From the IMG/VR virus record IMGVR_UViG_3300042296_000219, positions 1 to 24,517 of that record: a stretch of DNA of 24,517 bases; one strand, 5' to 3'. This DNA comes from a virus. Positions 1 to 6,916 of this stretch are shown here, one piece after another (position 1 is the stretch's first letter; each line of letters opens with the position of its first letter). Below the pieces are notes generated by a model, which saw only the letters and a list, made by a program, of their open reading frames with translations, made no database searches and had not been told where the DNA came from. The position numbers and the translations under genes were made by a program.

Positions 1-1
1 C

Positions 2-187
2 CAGCAGGTCGCGATCTGCATCCCAGACGAGCAGGCCCTGCCAACCACGATCATCCAAGACGGCGAGCCGGTCGAGGTTTCCGCCGAAATCTATCAGTCT
101 GGCAAGATTAAGATCAAACCAGAAGACCTGATCGACGAACTGCCCGAAGACTGGCAAAGTTCAAACCCAATGGAGCAAATCACATGA
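2..187 (+). CDS. 3' end of a structural gene, possibly portal protein (partial)
   Basis: An open frame enters from the left edge and runs 61 codons to a TGA at 185-187. The visible tail is acidic, with a PEDLIDELPEDW stretch and the ending SNPMEQIT. The sequence itself does not identify the family. The portal suggestion rests only on gene order, since the next recognisable genes are scaffold and P22-type capsid, which in P22-like podoviruses follow terminase and portal. The stop overlaps the next gene's start (ATGA at 184-187), so the two are probably translationally coupled. Confidence 0.5.
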   Translation, partial: QQVAICIPDEQALPTTIIQDGEPVEVSAEIYQSGKIKIKPEDLIDELPEDWQSSNPMEQIT

Positions 188-420
188 AGACCTCAACTCT
201 TATCAAGGCTCAAGCCGCCGCCCTGATTATCCAATTTGGCTTGAACATGGCGCACAAGGCCCATAATGAAGCTTTCGCGCGTGATCCAGAGGCGGGCAAA
301 GAAATCAAAGACCTGCTGGATAAGGCCCATGGCCTATTGCAGCTTGTTGGCCGTCATGCCGACCGCGCAACGCCAAAGCCAACGCCCGTGCTGAAAAGCG
401 TCGGCGGCGAAAAGAGGTAG
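184..420 (+). CDS. small helical protein of unknown function
   Basis: This 78-residue protein is not recognised. It looks soluble and mostly helical, with an Ala/Leu-rich first half (KAQAAALIIQFGLNMAHKAH) and a basic, Pro-containing tail (RATPKPTPVLKSVGGEKR). Its ATG sits in an ATGA overlap with the preceding gene and its TAG shares one base with the GTG of the next, so it lies in a tight late operon between a probable portal gene and the scaffold gene. It has no signal peptide or membrane segment. The tight coupling and normal codon use argue that it is real, and a morphogenesis-accessory role is only a guess from position. Confidence 0.6.
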   Translation: MKTSTLIKAQAAALIIQFGLNMAHKAHNEAFARDPEAGKEIKDLLDKAHGLLQLVGRHADRATPKPTPVLKSVGGEKR

Positions 421-899
421 TGGTGATAGGGCCGAATCTGACCGCAACGGGTCTGGCGGCAATCCTGACCTTTGCGTTCGTCATGCTGGTGGACAGAAAC
501 GTCCGCCCGGCAACCCTCGGCGCAGCGGCCTTCCTAGGCCTTACATGGTGCGCGACCACAATTGCCGCCGTGTTTGGCCAGCCGCCCGACAGTATGCTGT
601 GGTCTCAAATATGCGACGCGGTCCTTGCCGTGTTTTTGCTAGAGTCACTGCGCCATGAGCGCGCTCGGTGGAAAGTGTGTCTCATGATCCTCTTGGCAAT
701 TCAGGCGCTCACCAACCTTACCTATCAATATTTTTGGCAGCACCAGATAGCTTACAACGCCCGCGTCCTTGTCTTAAACGTGACCTTTTTTGGCCAGTTG
801 ATCTGTGTGCTTAGTCCGGGGGTGTGGGATGTCTTTCAGGCTAATCATAAGCGCCGTGCTCGCATGGATTCCATTGGTGGCCCTAGCGAGCTTGATTGA
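420..899 (+). CDS. polytopic membrane protein, unknown
   Basis: The protein has 159 residues and about five hydrophobic segments, near residues 5-22, 28-50, 62-78, 86-104 and 120-140, so it is probably an inner-membrane protein with a short basic/acidic C-terminal tail (NHKRRARMDSIGGPSELD). It starts at GTG 420 or the adjacent GTG 423. The AAGAGG just upstream suits the second slightly better. The stop TGA overlaps the next ATG (TGATG). The family is not recognised. Its pairing with a coiled-coil plus membrane-anchor protein resembles two-component holin-type arrangements, but a separate lysis cassette lies at 14030-15080, so this is inference only. Confidence 0.65.
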   Translation: MVIGPNLTATGLAAILTFAFVMLVDRNVRPATLGAAAFLGLTWCATTIAAVFGQPPDSMLWSQICDAVLAVFLLESLRHERARWKVCLMILLAIQALTNLTYQYFWQHQIAYNARVLVLNVTFFGQLICVLSPGVWDVFQANHKRRARMDSIGGPSELD

Positions 900-1114
900 T
901 GTCCGCGCCCTTGTCCGAAAGGGTTGCCGTTGCCGAAACCGAGATCAAGGCACTGACAAACACGATAACGGACCTAAAAAAAACCATTGAAAAACTAATC
1001 GCGGATGTTCGCAAACTTCAAGACACGTACCATTGGGCAATAGGCGTTGCCTTTGGCGCAGGCGTCGTGCTGACAATTTTTGCAAACTACATCAAAAAAC
1101 AGCTTGGCCTCTAG
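899..1114 (+). CDS. XhlA-like small coiled-coil/membrane-anchor protein
   Basis: This 71-residue protein starts at ATG 899, which overlaps the upstream TGA. A TTG one codon earlier is possible but less likely. Residues 4-45 form a charged heptad-like helix (SERVAVAETEIKALTNTI onward), followed by one membrane segment at about residues 47-65 (WAIGVAFGAGVVLTIFANY) and a basic end, KKQLGL. This layout, N-terminal coiled coil then a single C-terminal membrane helix in about 70-90 residues, matches the XhlA/holin-associated family known from phages and prophages. It is the last gene before a roughly 100-base gap that precedes the scaffold gene. A membrane-associated role is well supported. A lysis role is inference. 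Confidence 0.6.
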   Translation: MSAPLSERVAVAETEIKALTNTITDLKKTIEKLIADVRKLQDTYHWAIGVAFGAGVVLTIFANYIKKQLGL

Positions 1115-1217
1115 CATACACACGCAATTAACTAATCTTGCCAGACTGCATTAGGTAATGTAACTTAGTCACTAACCGTACTGACGCGGCTCGTCAGGAA
1201 CTCTTTAAGGGTTAAAC
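1115..1217 (+). promoter_or_regulatory. intergenic leader before scaffold/capsid genes with small hairpin
   Basis: This 103-base gap precedes the scaffold gene. It contains an inverted repeat CTGACG-CGGCT-CGTCAG (1181-1197, 6-bp stem, 5-base loop) and a weak promoter-like pair, TTGCCA (1138-1143) with TAACTT (1161-1166) at 17-base spacing. The -10 match is poor. AAGGG at 1207-1211, six bases before ATG 1218, is the ribosome binding site. A late promoter feeding scaffold and capsid here would make sense, but the sequence evidence is thin. Confidence 0.3.
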
Positions 1218-1997
1218 ATGTCTGATACTGAGTTTACCGAAGCGGAGATACCCGCGCCAGATCAAGATGCCACGGCGGCATTTGATGCTGTAGACAATCA
1301 AACGCCGGAAGATGTTGCAGCCGAAGCGCTTAAGACTTTTTCCCAAGAGGAACTTGACGCTATCCTAAGCAAACGTCTTGCAAGAGAACAGCGCAAATGG
1401 GAGCGAGAGCAAACTCAGCGCGCAGCAGAACAGGTCAAATCAGCATCGTCTGATATGCCTTTGCCGGATCATTTCGAAACTACCGAAGCTTACTTAGATG
1501 CGTTAGCGGAACGTAAGGCTGAAGAATTGATCGCACGGCGCGAAGCTGCACGGCAACAGTCTAGCATTCTCGAAGCCTATCACGACCGTGCAGAGGAAGC
1601 TCGGAACAAGTATGATGATTTTGAACAAGTCGCATATAATCCGAACTTAACCATCACAGACGTAATGGCTCAATCTATTCAGTATTCCGACGTTGGTCCT
1701 GATATTGCCTATCACCTAGGGACTAACCCAAAAGAAGCTGAACGGATTTCCAAATTGCCGCCGATCTTGCAGGCAAAAGAGATAGGGAAAATTGAGGCCA
1801 ATCTGGCTAACAATCCACCTATCAAACGATCTTCATCTGCCCCGGCACCGATTGCACCTGTTACAGCCCGATCTTCTGGATCACCTGCATATGATACGAC
1901 GGACCCTAGGTCTATCAAGACCATGACGGTTTCGCAGTGGATTGAAGAAGAACGGCTGCGCCAGATCAAGAAGTTCGAGGCGCAACGTAACCACTAA
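1218..1997 (+). CDS. scaffold-like capsid assembly protein
   Basis: The protein has 259 residues, is highly charged and has no membrane segment. Residues 1-35 are acidic (TEFTEAEIPAPDQDATAAFD), the middle (about 40-135) is a long Glu/Arg/Ala-rich helical region, and residues 195-230 are a Pro/Ser/Ala-rich linker before a helical end, SQWIEEERLRQIKKFEAQRNH. Acidic N-terminus, helical rod and basic C-terminal helix directly upstream of the major capsid gene is the usual scaffold layout, where the basic C-terminal helix binds coat protein. The start ATG has AAGGG six bases upstream. I see no protease motif. The assignment rests on composition and position rather than on a recognised family signature. 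Confidence 0.7.
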   Translation: MSDTEFTEAEIPAPDQDATAAFDAVDNQTPEDVAAEALKTFSQEELDAILSKRLAREQRKWEREQTQRAAEQVKSASSDMPLPDHFETTEAYLDALAERKAEELIARREAARQQSSILEAYHDRAEEARNKYDDFEQVAYNPNLTITDVMAQSIQYSDVGPDIAYHLGTNPKEAERISKLPPILQAKEIGKIEANLANNPPIKRSSSAPAPIAPVTARSSGSPAYDTTDPRSIKTMTVSQWIEEERLRQIKKFEAQRNH

Positions 1998-2012
1998 TTC
2001 AGGAGACACGCT

Positions 2013-3215
2013 GTGTCCAATTCGCTTCTAACTATCGACATGATCACTCGAAAGTCTCTAGAAATTCTAGAGAATAATCTAGTGCTCACACGCAATGTGA
2101 ACCGCCAGTACGATGACAGCTTTGCTGTTGAAGGTGCCAAGGTCGGCTCCACGCTGCGTATCCGCCTCCCCGACCGCGCTCTGGTTACTAGCGGTGCCGC
2201 CCTGAGCGTTCAGGATGACAACGAGCAGTTCACCACACTGAGCGTGTCTGAGCAAAAGCACGTCGGCGTAAACTTTACCTCCGCCGAACTGACCATGCAG
2301 TTGGATGACTTCGCCGACCGTGTTTTGAAACCGCGTATTAGCCAATTGGCTTCAACTATCGACGCTGACGTCGCCAACGCATTTAAAAACATTTACTCGT
2401 CGGTCGGCACTCCTGGCACCACGCCAGCTACGTCTGCTGTTCTTCTTGCCGCACAGCAAAAACTTAACGAAAACGCGGCGATGATGGATTCCCGCTACGC
2501 TACCGTCAACCCAGCCGCCAACGCTGGTTTGGTCGAAGGATTAAAAGGCCTGTTCAACCCAACTGACACTATTAGCAAACAGTTCAAGAATGGTATGATG
2601 GGTACTGGTGTTCTTGGGTTTAATGAGATTAACATGTCTCAGTCGATCAAGCAGCATACCACCGGCAACTGGGGTACTGCCATTACGATCACTTCGACTA
2701 TCTCGACGCAAGGCACAACTACGCTTGGGCTGTCTTTCACTGGGTCTTCTAAAACTTGGAAGCAGGGCGACGTGTTCACCATCGCTGGCGTCTTTGCCGT
2801 CAACCCGCAAACCCGTGAGTCCACTGGTTCGCTTCAGCAATTCGTTGTGACTGCTGACGCTTCCGGTTCGTCCACAGCCACTGTTACCGTTTCGCCAGCC
2901 ATCTACACTGCGTCTAACGCCCTCGCCACTGTGGATTCGTTCCCGCAATCTGGCGCTGTTGTCACTATGTTTGGTTCTGCAGCTACACAGTACGCGCAAA
3001 ACCTCGCATATCAGAAAGACGCAATCACTTTTGCTACGGCTGACTTGTTAATGCCAAACGGTGTGGACATGGCTTCTCGCGCTGTTCACAACGGCATCTC
3101 GCTCCGGATTGTCCGTCAATACGACATCAACAACGACCGTTTGCCGTGCCGTATTGACGTGCTGTATGGCTATTCTGTTATTCGCCCCCAATTGGCTACG
3201 CGCATTTGGGGTTAA
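2013..3215 (+). CDS. major capsid protein, P22 gp5-like with inserted domain
   Basis: This 400-residue protein is the main head shell subunit. The N-terminal arm (LTIDMITRKSLEILENNLVL) and following segments resemble the P22 coat family, in particular the conserved VGVNFTSAELTMQLDDF region (about residues 88-103) and the C-terminal ISLRIVRQYDINNDRLPCRI (about 366-385). Residues about 228-310 form a beta-rich insertion (KTWKQGDVFTIAGV then SSTATVTVSP) that aligns in position and pattern with the P22 insertion domain (GMKRGDKISFAGV in P22). It starts at GTG 2013, with AGGAG at 2001-2005 as ribosome binding site. A hairpin follows the stop. Confidence is high for capsid, and good for the P22-type fold. 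Confidence 0.88.
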   Translation: MSNSLLTIDMITRKSLEILENNLVLTRNVNRQYDDSFAVEGAKVGSTLRIRLPDRALVTSGAALSVQDDNEQFTTLSVSEQKHVGVNFTSAELTMQLDDFADRVLKPRISQLASTIDADVANAFKNIYSSVGTPGTTPATSAVLLAAQQKLNENAAMMDSRYATVNPAANAGLVEGLKGLFNPTDTISKQFKNGMMGTGVLGFNEINMSQSIKQHTTGNWGTAITITSTISTQGTTTLGLSFTGSSKTWKQGDVFTIAGVFAVNPQTRESTGSLQQFVVTADASGSSTATVTVSPAIYTASNALATVDSFPQSGAVVTMFGSAATQYAQNLAYQKDAITFATADLLMPNGVDMASRAVHNGISLRIVRQYDINNDRLPCRIDVLYGYSVIRPQLATRIWG

Positions 3216-3220
3216 TCTTT

Positions 3221-3255
3221 ATGCCCCGGCTTAAGTCGGGGCATAACCTTCTTTT
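3221..3255 (+). terminator. hairpin after capsid gene, terminator-like
   Basis: ATGCCCCG (3221-3228) pairs with CGGGGCAT (3237-3244). A G-U and a further C-G pair extend the stem to 10 bp around a TTAA loop. T-rich sequence (TTCTTTTT) begins a few bases after the stem rather than directly on it, so termination may be partial. It lies six bases after the capsid stop, which suits attenuation of the capsid message or protection of its 3' end. Confidence 0.6.
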
Positions 3256-3270
3256 TCTTGGAGAAACACC

Positions 3271-3672
3271 ATGGCACTTCCTTCAGTTGGTGGCGGGTAC
3301 CAAATCGGTGATGGCAATCGCAACGAAATTTTTCTAGGCGAAATGTCTGATCCGCAAACCGCAACCGCAACCGCAACTCTGACTGCCGCCCAAATAACTG
3401 GCAGTCTTTTGGTTGCTAACCCAAGCACTTCGGCTGCGTCCTATACGTTGCCCACCGCTGCTTCGGTTGATAACGTGCTGACCAACGCTAAAATTGGTAG
3501 CACCTTTGGTTTGAGCATTATCAACCTTGGCACGTCTTCCGGCGCGCTGACGATTGTTGCTGGCACTGGCTGGACCCTTGTTGGTTCGGCTACTGTGGCT
3601 GTTACAAGCTCGGCGCAGTTCCTCGCTTACAAAACCGGCGATGCAACCTACACGCTGTATCGCGTTAACTAA
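3271..3672 (+). CDS. small beta-rich virion protein, possible head decoration
   Basis: The 133-residue protein begins MALPSVGGGYQIGDGN and is then rich in Thr, Ala, Ser and Val with alternating beta-strand pattern through to the end (AQFLAYKTGDATYTLYRVN). It lacks charge clusters, membrane segments and signal peptide. I do not recognise a defined family, but short beta-rich proteins starting like this are commonly found directly after capsid genes in podoviruses and are often considered head-decoration or head-fibre proteins. It is preceded by GGAG (3260-3263) and sandwiched between two hairpins, so it may have its own expression level. Function is inferred from position. Confidence 0.6.
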   Translation: MALPSVGGGYQIGDGNRNEIFLGEMSDPQTATATATLTAAQITGSLLVANPSTSAASYTLPTAASVDNVLTNAKIGSTFGLSIINLGTSSGALTIVAGTGWTLVGSATVAVTSSAQFLAYKTGDATYTLYRVN

Positions 3673-3681
3673 AATAGCTTT

Positions 3682-3717
3682 GCCCTACGCCCTTGCGGCG
3701 TAGGGCGAATTGCTTTT
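3682..3717 (+). terminator. hairpin terminator before the gp4-like gene
   Basis: A perfect 10-bp stem, GCCCTACGCC (3682-3691) with GGCGTAGGGC (3697-3706), encloses a five-base CTTGC loop. It is followed by GAATTGCTTTTTA, so a T run starts about eight bases after the stem. It is a strong hairpin but an imperfect intrinsic terminator, probably attenuating or stabilising upstream messages. Confidence 0.65.
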
Positions 3718-3757
3718 TATGGCTTATACACAAACCCATCTTCGGCATCCGGTTCAC

Positions 3758-3764
3758 AAAGGAG
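3758..3764 (+). promoter_or_regulatory. ribosome binding site fixing the gp4-like start
   Basis: AAAGGAG lies six bases before ATG 3771. This picks 3771 over an in-frame start 26 codons earlier, at 3693, which would fall inside the preceding terminator hairpin. Confidence 0.8.
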
Positions 3765-3770
3765 CCTAAT

Positions 3771-4481
3771 ATGACTACGGCAGGCGAACTAATTAACGGC
3801 GCTTTGCGGTTGCTCGGTATGCTCGCCGAAGGTGAAACCCCGTCTGCCGCTACATGTCAAGACGCACTTGAAGCTATGAACCAGATGATTGATTCGTGGA
3901 ATACCGAACGCCTTTCAACATTCTCAACCCAAGACCAAGTGTTTAGTTGGCCTCCAAATCAAATAAGCCGTACGTTTGGCCCTACGGGTGATTTTGTGGG
4001 CAACCGCCCTATTCAACTTGATGATTCAACGTACTTTCGTGATCCGGCTAGCGGAATTTCTTACGGCATCAAGATCATCAATCAGCAGCAGTATGATGGC
4101 ATCGCCGTTAAGACCGTGACCAGCACCTACCCGCAGGTCATCTGGTTAAACATGGACAATCCAAACATTGATATGTACGTTTATCCCGTGCCTACGAAAG
4201 TGCTGGAATGGCACTTCATTTCGGTTACGGAACTAGACCAGCCAGCCACGCTAGCCACCAACCTAACTTTTCCCCCCGGCTATCTGCGGGCGTTCCGCTA
4301 TAATTTGGCTTGCGAGATTGCTGCCGAGTTCGGCGTCGAGCCATCGCCGCAGGTTTCGCGGATTGCTATGGTATCCAAGCGCAATCTTAAGCGCATTAAT
4401 AATCCCGATGACGTCATGGCGCTGCCATATAGCATTGTAGGTACCCGTCAGCGGTACAACATTTTTGCCGGTAACTACTAA
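3771..4481 (+). CDS. P22 gp4-like packaged-DNA stabilisation / tail accessory factor
   Basis: The protein has 236 residues. The opening TTAGELINGALRLLGMLAEG followed by CQDALEAMNQMIDSWNTERL is the typical N-terminal helical signature of the P22 gp4-type head-to-tail adaptor family. In P22, gp4 binds below the portal after DNA packaging, closes the head and recruits the tail hub. The protein is longer than P22 gp4 (about 166 residues), with extra beta sequence in the middle (VIWLNMDNPNIDMYVYPVP) and a helical end with basic residues. The start at 3771 is set by a strong ribosome binding site. Its stop overlaps the gp10-like start by one base (TAATG), consistent with coupled production of neighbouring tail-hub subunits. 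Confidence 0.82.
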   Translation: MTTAGELINGALRLLGMLAEGETPSAATCQDALEAMNQMIDSWNTERLSTFSTQDQVFSWPPNQISRTFGPTGDFVGNRPIQLDDSTYFRDPASGISYGIKIINQQQYDGIAVKTVTSTYPQVIWLNMDNPNIDMYVYPVPTKVLEWHFISVTELDQPATLATNLTFPPGYLRAFRYNLACEIAAEFGVEPSPQVSRIAMVSKRNLKRINNPDDVMALPYSIVGTRQRYNIFAGNY

Positions 4482-5911
4482 TGAAATCGCCTATCCTTGG
4501 ATCAGCATACGTTGCCCGTAGCGTAAACGCTGCGGACAACAATATGGTTAATTTATTTCCAGAAATAATCCCCGAAGGTGGCAAAGAACCTGCGTTTCTA
4601 AACAGAGCGCCCGGTCTTCGGTTGTTGACAACTTGTGGAACTGGCCCCGTGCGCGGCATGTGGCAGTTTGGTAATTTTGGGTATGTCGTATCTGGAGCGG
4701 AACTGTACCAAGTCACTTCGGCTTGGGTTGCCACAAAGATAGGTGACGTGTCCGGCACTGCCCCCGTGTCCATGTCAGACAACGGCATCCAACTCTTTGT
4801 TGCCTGCAACGGCCCTAGCTACATCTACAATTCTAACACTTCGGCTTTCGCGCAAATCACCGATCCCGACTTCCCCGGCGCAGTAACGGTCGGTTATCTT
4901 GACGGATATTTCGTGTTCAACGAGCCGAACAGCCAGCGCGTCTGGGTGACAAGCCTTTTTGATGGTACGTCCACCGACCCGCTGGACTTTGCCAGCGCGG
5001 AAGGTTCGCCAGACGGTTTGGTCTCGCTAATCATCGACCACCGCGAGGCTTGGCTGTTTGGCACCAACTCGGTCGAGGTCTGGTACGACGCGGGGTTAGT
5101 TGATTTTCCCCTGACACGCATCCAAGGCGCGTTCAACGAGATCGGCTGCGCCGCAGCCTATTCAGTCGCCAAGCTCGACAACGGCCTGTTTTGGCTTGGC
5201 AGCGACGCTCGCGGTAAAGGTATCGTTTATCGTGCCAATGGCTACACAGGGCAGCGCGTGAGCACTCACGCCGTCGAGTGGCACATCCAACAGTACGCCA
5301 ACATCAGCGACGCTCTGGCGTACACCTATCAGCAAGACGGTCACGCCTTCTATGTGCTGGTCTTCCCTAGCGCCAACACAACGTGGGTTTATGATGTAGC
5401 TACGGGTTCTTGGCACGAGCGGGCCGGGCTAGACAATGGCGTGTTTACCCGCCACCGTGGTAACTGCCAAATGGCATTTGGTGGCGAAACGGTTATTGGC
5501 GATTTTGAAAACGGAAATGTTTACGCTTTTGACCTTGAGGTTTTTGCCGACAACGGACAGCCTCAAAAATGGCTTCGGTCGTGGAGGGCGCTACCGACTG
5601 GTGAAAACAACCTAAAACGCACCGTGCAGCATAACCTTCAATTAGACTGCGAAACGGGCAATGGCCTTAACGACGGTCAAGGCTCAAACCCGCAGGTTAT
5701 GTTGCGTTGGTCTGACGATGGTGGGCATACTTGGTCTAACGAACATTGGAAATCTACCGGCGCAATCGGTACTTATGGCAAGCGCGTAATTTGGCGTAGG
5801 CTTGGTATGACCACCAAATTACGAGACAGGGTTTACGAAGTATCAGGAACCGATCCGGTTAGGATAGAAATTGTCGGGGCCGAGTTAGCCATTAGCGGCA
5901 CCAATGCCTAG
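4481..5911 (+). CDS. P22 gp10-like tail hub / packaged-DNA stabilisation protein
   Basis: At 476 residues the protein matches the P22 gp10 length (about 472). The N-terminal ADNNMVNLFPEIIPEGGKEP and APGLRLL segments are characteristic of the family, and the body is beta-rich with repeated short motifs such as GYLDGYFVFNEP, REAWLFGTNSVEVWYD and NGLFWLGSD that suggest a propeller-like fold. In P22 the gp10 hexamer forms the tail hub below gp4 and carries tail appendages. The gene directly follows the gp4-like gene with a one-base overlap and overlaps the next gene by eight bases. This gp4-gp10 pairing is strong contextual support. A tail-needle (gp26) homologue is not evident next to it. Confidence 0.83.
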   Translation: MKSPILGSAYVARSVNAADNNMVNLFPEIIPEGGKEPAFLNRAPGLRLLTTCGTGPVRGMWQFGNFGYVVSGAELYQVTSAWVATKIGDVSGTAPVSMSDNGIQLFVACNGPSYIYNSNTSAFAQITDPDFPGAVTVGYLDGYFVFNEPNSQRVWVTSLFDGTSTDPLDFASAEGSPDGLVSLIIDHREAWLFGTNSVEVWYDAGLVDFPLTRIQGAFNEIGCAAAYSVAKLDNGLFWLGSDARGKGIVYRANGYTGQRVSTHAVEWHIQQYANISDALAYTYQQDGHAFYVLVFPSANTTWVYDVATGSWHERAGLDNGVFTRHRGNCQMAFGGETVIGDFENGNVYAFDLEVFADNGQPQKWLRSWRALPTGENNLKRTVQHNLQLDCETGNGLNDGQGSNPQVMLRWSDDGGHTWSNEHWKSTGAIGTYGKRVIWRRLGMTTKLRDRVYEVSGTDPVRIEIVGAELAISGTNA

Positions 5912-6836
5912 CGTTCAAAACATAACCAACATTCCCGCTCCTCGCGTCAATTTCATTGATGATCGCACGGGGCTAATGTCACGTGAATGGTACAGGTTTT
6001 TTCTTAACCTGTTTACGCTGACGGGTGGCGGCACCACCGCCGTCAGTTTGGAAGATCTTCAGTTAGGCCCGGCGTTTGAGATCACGCCAAGCATGTTTGT
6101 CGTAGACAACCCGTCACCCAACGCTGAATCCGCTATCGCTACCCTATCCTTGTCTGTGCTTGACCTTTGGCAAAACCTTCAGACGCTGCCTATGGATTTT
6201 GGCGGCACGGTTTCAAGCGTTGGAACGGGGACTGGCTTATCTGGCGGTCCCATTACGAGTTCTGGAACGATTAGCTTTGCCGTCGCCGCCGTGGGGACTT
6301 GGGCCGATGCTCCATCGTCCGCCAACCTAGCCGCAGCAATGACGGACGAGACTGGAAGCGGGCCGTTGGTGTTTGCCACCTTGCCATCCATAACGACCAC
6401 ACTGGGCGTTGGTGGAGCCGCCGCGTCCGCGTCTGGGTCGGGCATTAGCTTCCCTGCGACGCAGAGCGCGTCAACAGATGCCAACACGCTGGACGATTAT
6501 GAAGAAGGGACATGGACGCTGACGGTTACGCCTGGCAGCGGCGCAATCACGTCCTATACGGTCCAGTCGGCCAAATATACGAAGATCGGCAATTTGGTGA
6601 CTGCCATCATCAAATTCACCATTACGAACAATGGCACGGGCGCATCGTTTTTACAGATCAATCTTCCGTTTACGTCTGCCGATGAGTGCGTGGGGACGAT
6701 CCGAGAAAACAACATTACAGGCACTCAGGGAAATATTCGAACTAGCGGTGCAAACGCTTTTCTCCTGACATACAATTCACTGTATCCGGCTCAAACCGGC
6801 GCAGTTATCACCGGCACTGTTACGTTTAACGTCTAA
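5904..6836 (+). CDS. fibre-like tail appendage protein
   Basis: The protein has 310 residues. The N-terminus (FIDDRTGLMSREWYRFFLNL, about residues 17-36) is a short motif seen at the start of many podoviral appendage proteins and probably docks on the hub. The middle is Gly/Ser/Thr-rich low-complexity sequence (GTVSSVGTGTGLSGGPITSS), typical of extended fibres. From about residue 200, TDANTLDDYEEGTWTLTVT plus YTKIGNLVTA is a beta domain recurrent at the C-terminal end of phage tail proteins. It overlaps the gp10-like gene by eight bases, consistent with a hub-attached component. Whether it binds the host or is a connector for the tailspike next door cannot be decided from sequence. Confidence 0.7.
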   Translation: MPSVQNITNIPAPRVNFIDDRTGLMSREWYRFFLNLFTLTGGGTTAVSLEDLQLGPAFEITPSMFVVDNPSPNAESAIATLSLSVLDLWQNLQTLPMDFGGTVSSVGTGTGLSGGPITSSGTISFAVAAVGTWADAPSSANLAAAMTDETGSGPLVFATLPSITTTLGVGGAAASASGSGISFPATQSASTDANTLDDYEEGTWTLTVTPGSGAITSYTVQSAKYTKIGNLVTAIIKFTITNNGTGASFLQINLPFTSADECVGTIRENNITGTQGNIRTSGANAFLLTYNSLYPAQTGAVITGTVTFNV

Positions 6837-6876
6837 GAGAATCAGCGGCGGCGTAGTTTTTTATTTTTACGGCCCG

Positions 6877-6885
6877 TGCTATAAG
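6877..6885 (+). promoter_or_regulatory. candidate extended -10 promoter before tailspike gene
   Basis: TGC-TATAAG (6877-6885) matches an extended -10 element, 32 bases before the tailspike ATG. The T run near 6857-6862 is only a weak -35, but extended -10 promoters tolerate this. The 80-base gap between fibre and tailspike genes otherwise holds only AGGGG (6906-6910), the tailspike ribosome binding site. Confidence 0.3.
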
Positions 6886-6916
6886 GAACCGCAAGGCTAA
6901 TCACTAGGGGTTAAAA

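Noticed and set aside
829-990. Short open frame beginning MSFRLIISAVLAWIPLVAL, overlapping the end of one membrane-protein gene and the start of the next
   Set aside because: It has a hydrophobic start but then a random-looking basic/polar tail, and it overlaps two better supported genes that are coupled by TGATG. Homologues with this frame conserved would be needed.
2541-2999. 152-codon open frame on the - strand inside the capsid gene
   Set aside because: Antisense shadow of a clearly recognisable capsid gene, with Arg/Ser-rich low-quality sequence.
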